From Bacteroidota bacterium (GTDB lineage Bacteria > Bacteroidota > Bacteroidia > Bacteroidales > JAAUTT01): DNA of 23,382 nt. The DNA lies in contig JAEYWD010000038.1 of the NCBI GenBank assembly GCA_023429135.1, forward strand, positions 1 through 23,382, in the 5' to 3' direction. A program made the translations under genes and the position numbers. This document shows positions 1 through 7,961 of the stretch, piece by piece (the stretch's first letter is position 1; each line of letters opens with the position of its first letter). A model generated the notes under the pieces. It saw only the letters and a program-made list of their open reading frames with translations. It searched no databases and was not told the origin of the DNA.

Positions 1-1625
1 AGGTAATGTTTCGATTTTTCGAAATCGGGTTTGAAACCAAATTCCTTTTCAATTTCACTGCTAACATTAGGATTTTCTTCAATTAAAGAAAGCTCATAAA
101 CTGATTGAGCATTGTCGGTTACAGGACCATAGCTGTCAACAGCAATAGTAACAGGTCCCATACCTAATAAACCGAAGGCAACCAAACCAAAAGCAAAGAT
201 GGAAGGATATACCATTATTTCATGTAAACCAAAGGTACTCATGAAATAAGCGATAAACATCAAAATAAAGAATACCAGACCCATCCAGAATGCAGAGAAA
301 TTACCGGCAACAAATCCCGAAAGAATAGTAAGCGAAGCACCACCTTCTTTACCAGATTTTACAACTTCCTGAACATGACCAGATTTTGGAGAAGTAAACA
401 CTTTTACAATTTCAGGAATAAGCGCACCACCAAGAGTACCGCAACTGATAATTGTCGAAAGAATCCACCACATGTCGGTATTACCGTTCAGGTCAGGTAT
501 CATTACATAACTTGCAACATAAGTAACAACGATCGAAAGAATAGAAGTTATCCAAACAAGCTCGGTTAAAGGTTTTTCGAAATCGATATCGTCCTTCTTA
601 CTTAATTTGGAAGTATTTATAGCTCCATTGATATAATAAGCAACGATGGAGGTAATAACCATGAGGATACGCATTACAAATATCCATGCAAGAAGTTTAA
701 CCTGCAGTAATTCAGTTAAAGGAACATCCATTCCAAGGGCAACACCACCAACAGCTAAAAGGATAAATGAAACAAGAGCTACACCGGTTACACCGTAAGT
801 TTCGAATCCATCGGCAGTAGGACCAACGCTGTCACCAGCATTGTCACCGGTACAGTCGGCAATTACACCAGGGTTACGTGGATCGTCTTCACCAATTTTG
901 AAAACCACTTTCATTAAGTCGGAACCGATATCGGCGATTTTGGTAAAAATACCACCGGCGATACGAAGAGCAGAAGCACCGAGTGACTCACCGATAGCGA
1001 AACCGATAAAGCATGCACCAGCTAATTCGCCAGGCATTAATAACAGAATCACAAGCATCATGATAAGCTCGATACAAACAAGCATAACACCTATGCTCAT
1101 ACCGGCTGTTAAAGGAATATTAAGGAGTTTAAGAGGTTTTTTCTCGAGCGATGCAAAAGCCATACGCGAATTTGCAAGTGTATTCATACGAATACCGAAG
1201 GCAGCAACAGCATATGAACCTAAAATACCTATTACGGTCCATGTGAGAATTAATAAAACACCTCCGATACCAAAAAGCGATTCGCCATCGTGACCTTTAG
1301 CCAGAAAACCAAAATAACCGGCTACTGCAGCACCAATAAAAATGAAGAGAATAGCAATAAATTTTCCTTGCTGCTTAAGATAAGCAGAACAGGTTTTATA
1401 AATAACATCGGAAACATCGAGCATTGCCTTGTGAGCAGGTAGTTTTCTTACCTTCATAAATTGATAAAGGCCAAAGAGAAGCCCTAAAGCACAAACTACA
1501 AAACCCCAATACAACATACTCTCACCCTTGATTGCATCGGGTACTTTCAGATCGGCCTCACTACCGAAAGCTGCTGCCGTCGCCAGTAAGGTTAACAATC
1601 CACTTAATACAAACCTTTTTTTCAT
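1..1625 (-). CDS. hppA: Membrane-bound ion-translocating pyrophosphatase (partial, C-terminus off the left edge)
   Basis: Integral membrane pyrophosphatase that couples PPi hydrolysis to Na+ and/or H+ export. About 541 residues are present from ATG at 1625; the family usually exceeds 690, so roughly the last quarter is missing. Residues 1-20 form a hydrophobic leader, followed by many membrane helices. The PPi/Mg-binding signature is clear at residues 247-278, with the blocks EDDPRNPGVIAD, then TGDNAGDSVGPTADGFETYG. A second conserved loop near residues 500-520 contains MGPVTIAVDSYGPVTDNAQ. The cytoplasmic site that separates K+-dependent from K+-independent enzymes (GNTTA versus GNTTK) lies outside the window, so ion type and K+ need cannot be read here; Bacteroidota homologues are mostly annotated as Na+ pumps. 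Family assignment is firm and the ion specificity is open. Confidence 0.95.
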   Translation of the reverse strand, partial: MKKRFVLSGLLTLLATAAAFGSEADLKVPDAIKGESMLYWGFVVCALGLLFGLYQFMKVRKLPAHKAMLDVSDVIYKTCSAYLKQQGKFIAILFIFIGAAVAGYFGFLAKGHDGESLFGIGGVLLILTWTVIGILGSYAVAAFGIRMNTLANSRMAFASLEKKPLKLLNIPLTAGMSIGVMLVCIELIMMLVILLLMPGELAGACFIGFAIGESLGASALRIAGGIFTKIADIGSDLMKVVFKIGEDDPRNPGVIADCTGDNAGDSVGPTADGFETYGVTGVALVSFILLAVGGVALGMDVPLTELLQVKLLAWIFVMRILMVITSIVAYYINGAINTSKLSKKDDIDFEKPLTELVWITSILSIVVTYVASYVMIPDLNGNTDMWWILSTIISCGTLGGALIPEIVKVFTSPKSGHVQEVVKSGKEGGASLTILSGFVAGNFSAFWMGLVFFILMFIAYFMSTFGLHEIMVYPSIFAFGLVAFGLLGMGPVTIAVDSYGPVTDNAQSVYELSLIEENPNVSSEIEKEFGFKPDFEKSKHY

Positions 1626-1776
1626 GATCGTTTATTAGTTATAATTTAACATGTAATTAGAATTTAAAAACTATTCATCAAATGAAGTTACTATAATCAT
1701 TTGAAAAATGAAAGGCGTAAATATACAGATTATTTATATGCTATTGTTATATAACATATTTTTTTTTGAATTACTT

Positions 1777-1799
1777 AAAAGCCAATGGAATTGGCTTTC
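1777..1799 (-). terminator. Intrinsic terminator-like hairpin after the DUF2461 gene
   Basis: A perfect 9-bp stem (AAAGCCAAT at 1778-1786 and ATTGGCTTT at 1790-1798) closes a 3-base GGA loop. Read leftward, the stem ends in a run of four T before an AT-rich stretch. It lies about 80 bases past the stop of the leftward gene at 1876-2553 and upstream of hppA, so it would separate the two transcripts. Confidence 0.55.
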
Positions 1800-1841
1800 A
1801 TGAATAATTTTAGGGAGATGAACAATTTTATCATATTCGGG

Positions 1842-1890
1842 TTATTCATTTCCCATCTTAGACCAGCGGATATGCTTATTCATTTCCCAT
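1842..1890. repeat. 15-bp direct repeat duplicating the 3' end of the DUF2461 gene
   Basis: The 15-mer TTATTCATTTCCCAT occurs at 1842-1856 and again at 1876-1890, with 34 bases from one start to the next. The second copy encodes the last four residues and stop codon of the DUF2461 protein (MGNE plus stop); the first is a non-coding echo just downstream. It looks like a small segmental duplication. Confidence 0.7.
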
Positions 1891-2553
1891 TTCCTGGATA
1901 GCCCTGTTGAAAAAAGCGTTCAATGGTTTCAATTCTTTGAAAACCTCAACACACTCTGCTATCAGCGCTTTTTCATCATAAAAAAGACTGTCGGAGAGAG
2001 ATTTTGATACGGTATAACTTTTATATTTAAGATAGTTGATATGAGCAAAATCTTTCGGAAAATCCTTTGGGGCGGAGCGGAGCAATCCCATATCCGTATC
2101 CAGTTCGCCAAATTGTTTTTTAAACCCCTTGCTTTCCACAATCGCCTGAAATTCCTCAATGAGACCATAAATATCGCTACGTATCGCTTTCAGCACGGGA
2201 GCTTCAGGCGCCCATATGCCACCTGCCAATACAGAATTGCCCGGTTCCATGTGAAAATAATATCCACCCAGGTTGCTCTTGCGTCCACCTTTTGCAATGT
2301 AAGCTCCCATATGACTTTTGTAAGGCGTTTTATCGGGCGAAAAACGAACATCGCGAAAAATCCGGAATACGCAATTTTTAGCCTCCACCGGACCAATTTC
2401 CTTATCTATCTTTTGTAACTCGGGAATAAGTTTGTTAACAAAACTTTCGAAATTCTTTTTTGATTTCTGATACCAATCGCGGTTTGCGTCGAACCATTCC
2501 TTGTGATTGTTATCTTTTAATGCACTTAAAAAGTGAAGAATATCAGTAAGCAT
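1876..2553 (-). CDS. DUF2461 family protein (TIGR02453-like)
   Basis: A 225-residue soluble protein of the DUF2461 family, whose biochemical role is not established. Typical family features are the opening LxFLxxLKxNNxKEWFDANRxxY segment (about residues 5-27), the central FRIFRDVRFSxDKTPYK stretch (about residues 63-80), and the GGRKSNLGGYYFHMEPG region that follows. The open frame extends upstream to 2733, but that part overlaps ispD on the other strand and lacks family residues; ATG at 2553 gives the normal family start and a 58-base divergent spacer to ispD. The extreme 3' end is duplicated downstream (see the repeat at 1842-1890). A terminator-like hairpin follows at 1777-1799. Family call strong, function unknown. 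Confidence 0.9.
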   Translation of the reverse strand: MLTDILHFLSALKDNNHKEWFDANRDWYQKSKKNFESFVNKLIPELQKIDKEIGPVEAKNCVFRIFRDVRFSPDKTPYKSHMGAYIAKGGRKSNLGGYYFHMEPGNSVLAGGIWAPEAPVLKAIRSDIYGLIEEFQAIVESKGFKKQFGELDTDMGLLRSAPKDFPKDFAHINYLKYKSYTVSKSLSDSLFYDEKALIAECVEVFKELKPLNAFFNRAIQEMGNE

Positions 2554-2611
2554 ACAATATTTCAGATTAAAATTCGATATTTGTAAAGGTCCGAAAAAAA
2601 TCTTTTTTAAG

Positions 2612-3301
2612 ATGAATTCTTTAAAAAAATATGCAGTAGTAGTTGCCGGAGGCTCAGGAAGCCGCATGGGATCTGAAGTTCCTAAACAGTTTATTGAGAT
2701 CTGCGGTTTACCTATTTTGATGCATACGATCAACGTTTTTCGAAAGGCAATTCAAGATATCGAAATAGTGCTTGTTTTGCCCGAAGAACAGATAAAAACC
2801 TGGAAAAATCTTTGTTTGAAACATAACTTTATTCATCCGGTAGAAATTTGTGCGGGTGGAGAAACCCGGTTTCATTCGGTAAAAAACGGGATATCCTGTA
2901 TTGAAGATGACGGGTTGGTAGGAATTCACGATGGTGTGCGTCCGTTGGTAAGCGAAGAAGCTATTCGGCGGTGTTACCAGGAAGCAGCTATTTACGGAAA
3001 TGCAATCCCTGTTACTGGTGTGGTGGAAACTGTGCGTTATCAGGAAGACGACAGCAGAAGCAACATAATTGACCGTTCAAAGCTACGTTTGGTTCAAACT
3101 CCCCAGGTATTCAGGATAGAATCGATAAAAGAGGCCTTTTTGAGAGATTACGATGAAACTTTTACTGATGATGCTTCCGTACTGGAAAGCAACGGCGGGA
3201 TAATTCATTTAACAGAAGGCAACCGCGAAAACATCAAAATTACTCACCCCATTGATCTTGTAATTGGCGAATATTTAATTCGATGCCGTAATTCAATCTA
3301 A
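2612..3301 (+). CDS. ispD: 2-C-methyl-D-erythritol 4-phosphate cytidylyltransferase
   Basis: IspD transfers CMP from CTP to 2-C-methyl-D-erythritol 4-phosphate, the third step of the non-mevalonate isoprenoid pathway, in the cytoplasm. The 229-residue length is normal. The N-terminal nucleotide-binding loop is intact (VVAGGSGSRMG at residues 10-20, with Lys25 in the following PKQF). Other family blocks are GGETRFHSV (82-90), DGVRP (107-111), QTPQVF (162-167) and TDDASV (185-190). It is divergent from the DUF2461 gene (58-base spacer) and converges on the small membrane protein gene, with stop codons overlapping by four bases. The neighbours do not appear functionally related, and no ispF gene lies beside it. 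Confidence 0.95.
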   Translation: MNSLKKYAVVVAGGSGSRMGSEVPKQFIEICGLPILMHTINVFRKAIQDIEIVLVLPEEQIKTWKNLCLKHNFIHPVEICAGGETRFHSVKNGISCIEDDGLVGIHDGVRPLVSEEAIRRCYQEAAIYGNAIPVTGVVETVRYQEDDSRSNIIDRSKLRLVQTPQVFRIESIKEAFLRDYDETFTDDASVLESNGGIIHLTEGNRENIKITHPIDLVIGEYLIRCRNSI

Positions 3302-3729
3302 TAGTGCTTTATACTACGTAAGCGGAACCTGATTTTAATGAGCCATTGTATCCAGGTAAACAGAATAATAACCTGAATTGCGGCATCTCCAAGATAAATA
3401 TAGTTGATTACCTTGTTTAACGAGTAATAAACGTCTATGGTCAAATAGCTGACCGAAGATCCCAGAATTAATACCAGGCTCTCGATGGTAATATGCCTGC
3501 GTTTGGCAATTATCAGCAATAACAGACTAATGGCTACTGTTAGCGCTCCTACCATTTTAACCAGCCAGATATCGGTTTTTGGACCTGTAACCTCCATAAA
3601 GGTTGTAATATCCAAAATTGGCCACAACCCTGTTACAAAAAAATAAAGGCCCTGAACCAGTCCCATATTCCTGATAAAGCCTTGTCTCCGCGATGGGAAA
3701 TTTTTAAAAACGTAGTAGTACAAAAACAT
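3298..3729 (-). CDS. Small four-helix membrane protein of unknown function
   Basis: A 143-residue hydrophobic protein with about four predicted transmembrane segments: around residues 22-42 (GLVQGLYFFVTGLWP region), 58-75, 84-102 and 112-130. A basic patch (AKRRH) follows the second helix and a basic tail (IRFRLRSIKHY) ends the protein. The motif FVTGLWPI...VTGPKTDIWLVKMVG looks conserved and reminds me of a widespread uncharacterised integral membrane family, but I cannot name it. ATG at 3729 is used; Met22 is an alternative start. The stop overlaps that of the convergent ispD gene by 4 bases. It lies 90 bases downstream of the DUF4142 gene, separated by two hairpins, so it may have its own transcript. 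Confidence 0.75.
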   Translation of the reverse strand: MFLYYYVFKNFPSRRQGFIRNMGLVQGLYFFVTGLWPILDITTFMEVTGPKTDIWLVKMVGALTVAISLLLLIIAKRRHITIESLVLILGSSVSYLTIDVYYSLNKVINYIYLGDAAIQVIILFTWIQWLIKIRFRLRSIKHY

Positions 3730-3750
3730 AATCTTATTAGAAATAACGTC

Positions 3751-3773
3751 CCCCGGCCTAAACAGGCCAGGGG
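3751..3773 (-). terminator. GC-rich hairpin between the DUF4142 and membrane-protein genes
   Basis: GGCCT at 3755-3759 pairs with AGGCC at 3764-3768 around a 4-base loop. The stem is extended by CCCC (3751-3754) against GGGG (3770-3773), with one bulged A at 3769. Read leftward it is followed by a modest T-rich stretch. It could end the DUF4142 transcript or act as an attenuator before the next gene. Confidence 0.45.
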
Positions 3774-3789
3774 AAATAAAACACTTACT

Positions 3790-3818
3790 TTATAAAATCT
3801 AAACGCTCGATTTTATAA
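3790..3818 (-). terminator. AT-rich hairpin directly after the DUF4142 stop codon
   Basis: TTATAAAATC (3790-3799) and GATTTTATAA (3809-3818) form a perfect 10-bp stem with a 9-base loop, starting one base after the stop codon of the leftward gene ending at 3820. The stem is AT-rich and no clear T-run follows, so it may stabilise the 3' end rather than terminate. The GC-rich hairpin at 3751-3773 lies just beyond it. Confidence 0.4.
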
Positions 3819-3819
3819 T

Positions 3820-4389
3820 TTATTTCTTGTTTTTTAATTGTTCTTGTATGGTTTCCGCCTGAATCAGGTGCTGACGTAATACCGGAAGTGTGTTGTCGAC
3901 CCAGGTTTTAAGTTCTCCCGAAGGAAGACTTTTTTGTGCTTCTTCGAAATCTTCCACGTCATCTTTATGATCCTGGACCATTTTATCAATGTATTCCTTA
4001 TCGAAATCTTTACCGGTTTTTTTTGTCAGATCGGTAACCTTATCCTGGTGTTCTTTATCCATGGTAGCAGGGAGAGTCAGCCCCAAACTTTGAACTGCAG
4101 TTTTTAACTTGTCCGATGCATCGGAATGGTCTTTTTCCATCATTTTGGCATAGTCTTTAACTTGTTGATCCATTGCACTTCTCTGTGCAACTTTTCCAAG
4201 TTCAACTTCCATCATACTGCCTGTCGAAGCTTCATCAACAAACTCTTTAATTTTATCCTGTTCCCAAATGTTGGCAGCGCTGTTATTTTCCGAAACGCCC
4301 ATATTTGTAGTATCAGTATTGTTATTACTACCCGATTTACAGCCAAAAAACAGAGCCACACTAAGAATTAATAATAAACTGGTCTTCAT
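3820..4389 (-). CDS. DUF4142 domain lipoprotein
   Basis: A 189-residue predicted lipoprotein. Residues 1-16 are a signal peptide ending in a lipobox-like LFFG before Cys17. A Ser/Asn/Thr-rich linker (about residues 18-40) follows, then a helical DUF4142 domain (about residues 45-185). That domain is ferritin-like in fold; family members are secreted or periplasmic and often encoded near stress genes, but have no agreed function. The motif MEKDHSDASDKLKTAVQSLGLTLP (about residues 84-107) is typical. It lies 43 bases after the FAD/Rieske gene on the same strand, so it is probably the last gene of a three-gene unit that begins at 6673. Two hairpins follow its stop. Confidence 0.88.
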   Translation of the reverse strand: MKTSLLLILSVALFFGCKSGSNNNTDTTNMGVSENNSAANIWEQDKIKEFVDEASTGSMMEVELGKVAQRSAMDQQVKDYAKMMEKDHSDASDKLKTAVQSLGLTLPATMDKEHQDKVTDLTKKTGKDFDKEYIDKMVQDHKDDVEDFEEAQKSLPSGELKTWVDNTLPVLRQHLIQAETIQEQLKNKK

Positions 4390-4432
4390 AATCTTGAATT
4401 TTTAAGGTTAATGATTTAAGGATTTTATTTAA

Positions 4433-5920
4433 TTACACATTTACGCTTATATTAACCTGTTCCAGGTTTTCAACCGCAGGGCCTGTAACAACGGCCCCGT
4501 CGGGCTTAAACCTGCTTCCATGGCAGGGACAATCCCAGGTTCTCTCTACAGTATTCCACGCCACAATGCAATTCAAATGTGTGCAGTTAGCTTTGACATA
4601 ATTAAAATTGCCCTGATCATCAACAGAGACTGCTATTTTTTCATTGTTCTCTTCAATAATAGCTCCGTCTCCCACATCCATCCTGTCCAGCACATCCCTG
4701 TTTTCGGTGTTAAACCTATCCATTACAAAGTGTTTTGCCACATCGGCATTTTCCTTCAGAAATTTACCTGCCGAGGCTAACACATTAAAGCGTTTTGAGT
4801 CGAAAATGCCATCCCACAATTTTTTGTCAAGTCCTAAAATTTCCTGCACAATGGAATAAGCAGCAATTGTTCCGTTTGTTAAGCCGTCGCCCGAATAACC
4901 TGTTGCAATATATTCGTTTCTATTAGTATTTCTCCCGATATAGGGCAACCCATCGGCTGGCTCGTAGTACTGATTGGACCACCAGTAATCTATCGATTGT
5001 ACCTTATATCGTAATCGAAGGTACGTTTCCAGTTTCTCGTAAGGGTTTACTGCATTTTTACCTGTTTTATGGTCGGCTCCTCCCAATACCAGGTATCTGG
5101 TTCCGTTCAGATTATAAGAGCGTGTGTAGAAGTAAGGTTCAAAAGTATCCCAGTAAATTTCGTCGCCAATATCTTCCTGAACTCTTGCACATAGCATATA
5201 GCTCCTGTAAGGATATGCAAGGGTTTGATGCAGATCGAAAAATATAGGATAATGGGTGGCATAAATTACCGAATTTGCTTTGATTCGGCCGTTCTTTGTC
5301 AATACAAAATTGTCATTCCGGTCAATAACCCGGCTATTTTCAAATATTTTACAATTTGTTAAGGTATATAAATGCGAAGCAATGCCTGCCAGATATTTTG
5401 CCGGATTAAAAATTGCCTGATTTTTATATTCGATGGCTCCAGCCACCTTAAAAGGAAGTTTTAACACCGGGGCATTGTATACATCGAGCATAGCGTTAGT
5501 GGCAACTTCTTTTTCCTTATACAGATAATTCAGGTCATTTTCATCCTCGGCGTAAAGATAACCGGAGACGTATTTAAAGTCGCACTCAAATTTTTTTGAA
5601 AGGTTTTCAATAAACGATATGGCAAACTTCCGGGAGGCTGCCACCGCAATACAGGTATCCATATTAAATTTCGACCGGAGCTCCTGATACGAAAAGTCGC
5701 TTTCGGTAGTTAAATGGGCACTACTTTTAGCTGTGGCGCTAGTTTGAAAGCTTTCGGCCTCCACAACAACCACATTTTTCCCTTCGCTTGCTAACAGATA
5801 TGCTGCAGTTAACCCTGTAATACCTGCTCCTACTATAAGTATATCAGTTTCGATATCGCCATAAAGTTGAGGAAAGCTTATCTTCGGAAGATTTGCATTC
5901 CATATCGTTTTTTCATTCAT
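4433..5920 (-). CDS. FAD-dependent oxidoreductase with C-terminal Rieske [2Fe-2S] domain
   Basis: A 495-residue protein fusing a DAO-type FAD oxidoreductase to a Rieske iron-sulfur domain, a layout seen in B. subtilis YhfW-like proteins of unknown substrate. The dinucleotide-binding motif is at residues 27-50 (Gly31, Gly33 and Gly36 in VGAGITG, acidic end VVVEAES). A second FAD-contact segment, GYSGDGLTNGT, precedes the C-terminal domain. The Rieske ligands are intact: Cys446 and His448 in CTHLNC, Cys464 and His467 in CPCHGS. Near-C-terminal PDGAVVTGPAVENL is also standard. It lies 24 bases after the SRPBCC gene and 43 bases before the DUF4142 gene, on the same strand. No signal peptide is seen, so it is probably cytoplasmic. 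Substrate unknown. Confidence 0.93.
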   Translation of the reverse strand: MNEKTIWNANLPKISFPQLYGDIETDILIVGAGITGLTAAYLLASEGKNVVVVEAESFQTSATAKSSAHLTTESDFSYQELRSKFNMDTCIAVAASRKFAISFIENLSKKFECDFKYVSGYLYAEDENDLNYLYKEKEVATNAMLDVYNAPVLKLPFKVAGAIEYKNQAIFNPAKYLAGIASHLYTLTNCKIFENSRVIDRNDNFVLTKNGRIKANSVIYATHYPIFFDLHQTLAYPYRSYMLCARVQEDIGDEIYWDTFEPYFYTRSYNLNGTRYLVLGGADHKTGKNAVNPYEKLETYLRLRYKVQSIDYWWSNQYYEPADGLPYIGRNTNRNEYIATGYSGDGLTNGTIAAYSIVQEILGLDKKLWDGIFDSKRFNVLASAGKFLKENADVAKHFVMDRFNTENRDVLDRMDVGDGAIIEENNEKIAVSVDDQGNFNYVKANCTHLNCIVAWNTVERTWDCPCHGSRFKPDGAVVTGPAVENLEQVNISVNV

Positions 5921-5944
5921 AATCTTACCCTCTAAATACTGGAA

Positions 5945-6673
5945 TTACTTTGATTTCGACTTGGAAGATGGTTTTTCGTAAGCATATTCTTCCGATTCCA
6001 TCATATGTTTGAATCGTTTAAGATCGTCCTTTACCATCTGGGTAAATACAGGATCGAGAAATCCGGCAACAACTCTACCTAGCTTGGATTTTGCAGGAGT
6101 ATACTGCATGTAAACTCTTAATTCAGTTCCCTTATTTTTGGGTGCATCATAAAATTCCACAGTACCGGAGTTTCTAACATCTGATGCATCAACGGTGGTC
6201 CAACTGATTCTTTCGTTTGGAATATCTTCAATGATATCTGCATTCCACATAAAAGTCTGATTGCCAAGCTCAGATTCCCATTTATACTTTCCTTCGGCTG
6301 TTTTTTCAACATTTTTAATATGCTTCATAATAAGCGGAAGATTCTCAAGACGCCGCCAGAAATTATATACTTCAACCTTATTCCGGTGGATGGTTATCGT
6401 TTTTTCGAATTCAAAAGGTTTGGCACCTTCGGCAGTGCTGAAACCGGCAAGGTTATACAATGCGCAGTAACCATTTGCTCCACGTAAAAGCAGGTATCCG
6501 GCTGGCAGTAATAAACTGCTGTAACCCGATTCTTTGAATTTCTTTATACCATAATACCCTAATAAAAGACCGGCTGCTGCCGAAACAATTCTGTCAGTTG
6601 TTCCTACATTTTTTTTCTCAGGGGCTACAAACAAAGCGTTTTGCAGCAAACTAAAAATTCCTACAGCATTCAT
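5945..6673 (-). CDS. DUF2892 membrane domain fused to an SRPBCC (polyketide cyclase-like) domain
   Basis: A 242-residue two-part protein. Residues about 18-75 resemble the YgaP-like/DUF2892 inner-membrane module (NVGTTDRIVSAAAGLLLGYYG, then a second hydrophobic stretch and RGANGYCALYNLAG). Residues about 88-225 form an SRPBCC/START-like ligand-binding domain of the COG5637 type (ITIHRNKVEVYNFWRRLENLPLIMKHI; FMWNADIIEDIPNERISWTT). The tail is Ser/Lys-rich (KPSSKSKSK). It is the first gene of the leftward set, 24 bases before the FAD/Rieske gene. It may hold a lipid or small hydrophobic ligand at the membrane; that is inference from the fold. Family assignment is strong, function unknown. Confidence 0.88.
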   Translation of the reverse strand: MNAVGIFSLLQNALFVAPEKKNVGTTDRIVSAAAGLLLGYYGIKKFKESGYSSLLLPAGYLLLRGANGYCALYNLAGFSTAEGAKPFEFEKTITIHRNKVEVYNFWRRLENLPLIMKHIKNVEKTAEGKYKWESELGNQTFMWNADIIEDIPNERISWTTVDASDVRNSGTVEFYDAPKNKGTELRVYMQYTPAKSKLGRVVAGFLDPVFTQMVKDDLKRFKHMMESEEYAYEKPSSKSKSK

Positions 6674-6998
6674 AATTATTTTATTTAAAAGGTTTTACTC
6701 GTCTTTGAAAATTTTATGCCAAAACATGCCTTGCTACTAAGTGGTAACAGTGAGGCATCTAAAGCTCTTTACTCTTTTCCGTATGTGAAATTTTAACCCC
6801 ATTTTGGCAATTTGTATCCCCAAAACTTTAGTGGTTTCTATACGGTAGCACTTCTGGAGAAATTATTCACCATTTTTCCAGATCTCCTTTTTAGGTAATA
6901 AAAAGATAATCAGGCATTTTTCTTTTCTCTCATTTCAATTGTGTATTTGGCACAGTATTCCCCCATATGAATTTTATGTTCAACTAAAAAACACGTCT
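6674..6998. promoter_or_regulatory. 325-base divergent regulatory region between the SRPBCC and catalase operons
   Basis: No gene is supported here. I see two dyads. First, 6726-6735 with 6749-6758 forms a 10-pair RNA stem on the plus strand, including two G-U pairs, around a 13-base loop. Second, TTTTGG (6802-6807) and CCAAAA (6820-6825) flank a 12-base spacer. A weak rightward promoter is at 6919-6949. Either dyad could be a regulator site shared by both operons, but no known operator is recognised. Confidence 0.4.
6919..6949 (+). promoter_or_regulatory. Candidate Bacteroidetes-type promoter for the catalase operon
   Basis: TTTC (6919-6922), a 19-base spacer and TGTATTTG (6942-6949) each differ by one base from the consensus TTTG / TAnnTTTG. 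The predicted transcript would begin near 6956, after the upstream in-frame ATG at 6939, which supports the start at 6999. Confidence 0.35.
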
Positions 6999-7955
6999 AT
7001 GTTTCATCATGTAAAAGAACTACAGTTTAATGCCAGGGTTACACGACCCGATCCTAGATTTGCAACACTGCTGCTCGATCAGTTTGGAGGACCAAACGGG
7101 GAATTAAAAGCTGCCATGCAGTACTTTGTTCAGGCGTTTAGTGCACGACAGCCTTACCCCGACAAATATGACCTGTTAATGGATATAGCCACCGAGGAAT
7201 TCAGTCATCTCGAAATTGTTGGTGCTACTATTCAAATGCTACTCTCCGGAATAAACGGAGAACTCAAGAATGTTGCTGAAAACTCCGAAATTATGAAGCT
7301 TCTTTCGGGGAAAACCGCCAGGGAAGAAATGATTCATGCCGTAAAAATTAATCCGCAATTCTTAAACGAAAGCGGCGGAAGTCCAATGGTAACCGATGCT
7401 AACGGTAATCCGTGGAGCGGCACTTATGTTAACGCCAACGGCGATCTTACAGTTGATTTGCAGTCGAACATTGCTGCTGAATCGAGAGCTAAAATTGTCT
7501 ACGAGTATCTGATGCAATTTACCGATGATGTCGCAGTAAAGGAAACGCTCCAGTTTCTAATGACACGCGAAATTGCGCATTTCCAGATGTTCCAGGCAGC
7601 ACTCGAATCTATTACTCCGCACTTCCCTCCTGGAGTACTGCAAGGCGATCCGCGTTACAGTAACAAGTACTTTAACATGTCCAACGGAACCAGCTTCAGA
7701 GGTCCCTGGAATGAAGGAACCTCCCCTGGTTTAGGCGAAAGCTGGGAATATATTGCCGATCCTATGGAACATGTGCTTAGAACCCATGGCCTGGTTGAAG
7801 AACCAACCATAGGAACGGAACGATCCTTTGAAAGCGCCGAGCTGAAAACTATTCAGGTTAGTAAAATACGTACCAAGGAGGTGAAAAGCAACACTCCTAA
7901 GTCAGATTTATGCTGGACTGAGTACGAAGGCGAATCTCATAAATCAACACAGTAA
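6999..7955 (+). CDS. Manganese (non-haem) catalase
   Basis: A dimanganese catalase that disproportionates hydrogen peroxide to water and oxygen in the cytoplasm. The 318-residue protein matches the family from its first residues (MFHHVKELQFNARV). Likely metal ligands are Glu35 (GPNGELKAA), Glu67 and His70 (EEFSHLE), Glu161 (AAESRA), and Glu191 with His194 (REIAHFQ), as in the Lactobacillus plantarum enzyme. The open frame continues upstream to 6939, but those 20 residues lack family similarity and a candidate promoter lies over them, so ATG 6999 is chosen. The C-terminal tail beyond about residue 275 is hydrophilic. It is the first gene of a tight rightward trio: the next start is 6 bases after its stop. 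Confidence 0.95.
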   Translation: MFHHVKELQFNARVTRPDPRFATLLLDQFGGPNGELKAAMQYFVQAFSARQPYPDKYDLLMDIATEEFSHLEIVGATIQMLLSGINGELKNVAENSEIMKLLSGKTAREEMIHAVKINPQFLNESGGSPMVTDANGNPWSGTYVNANGDLTVDLQSNIAAESRAKIVYEYLMQFTDDVAVKETLQFLMTREIAHFQMFQAALESITPHFPPGVLQGDPRYSNKYFNMSNGTSFRGPWNEGTSPGLGESWEYIADPMEHVLRTHGLVEEPTIGTERSFESAELKTIQVSKIRTKEVKSNTPKSDLCWTEYEGESHKSTQ

Positions 7956-7961
7956 AGGAGT

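Noticed and set aside
841..1293. 150-residue plus-strand open frame inside hppA
   Set aside because: It lies opposite the conserved membrane pyrophosphatase frame, has no recognisable domain, and reflects the regular codon use of the real gene.
6939..6998. N-terminal extension of the catalase
   Set aside because: The 20 residues do not resemble the family start, and the best promoter candidate lies across this segment.
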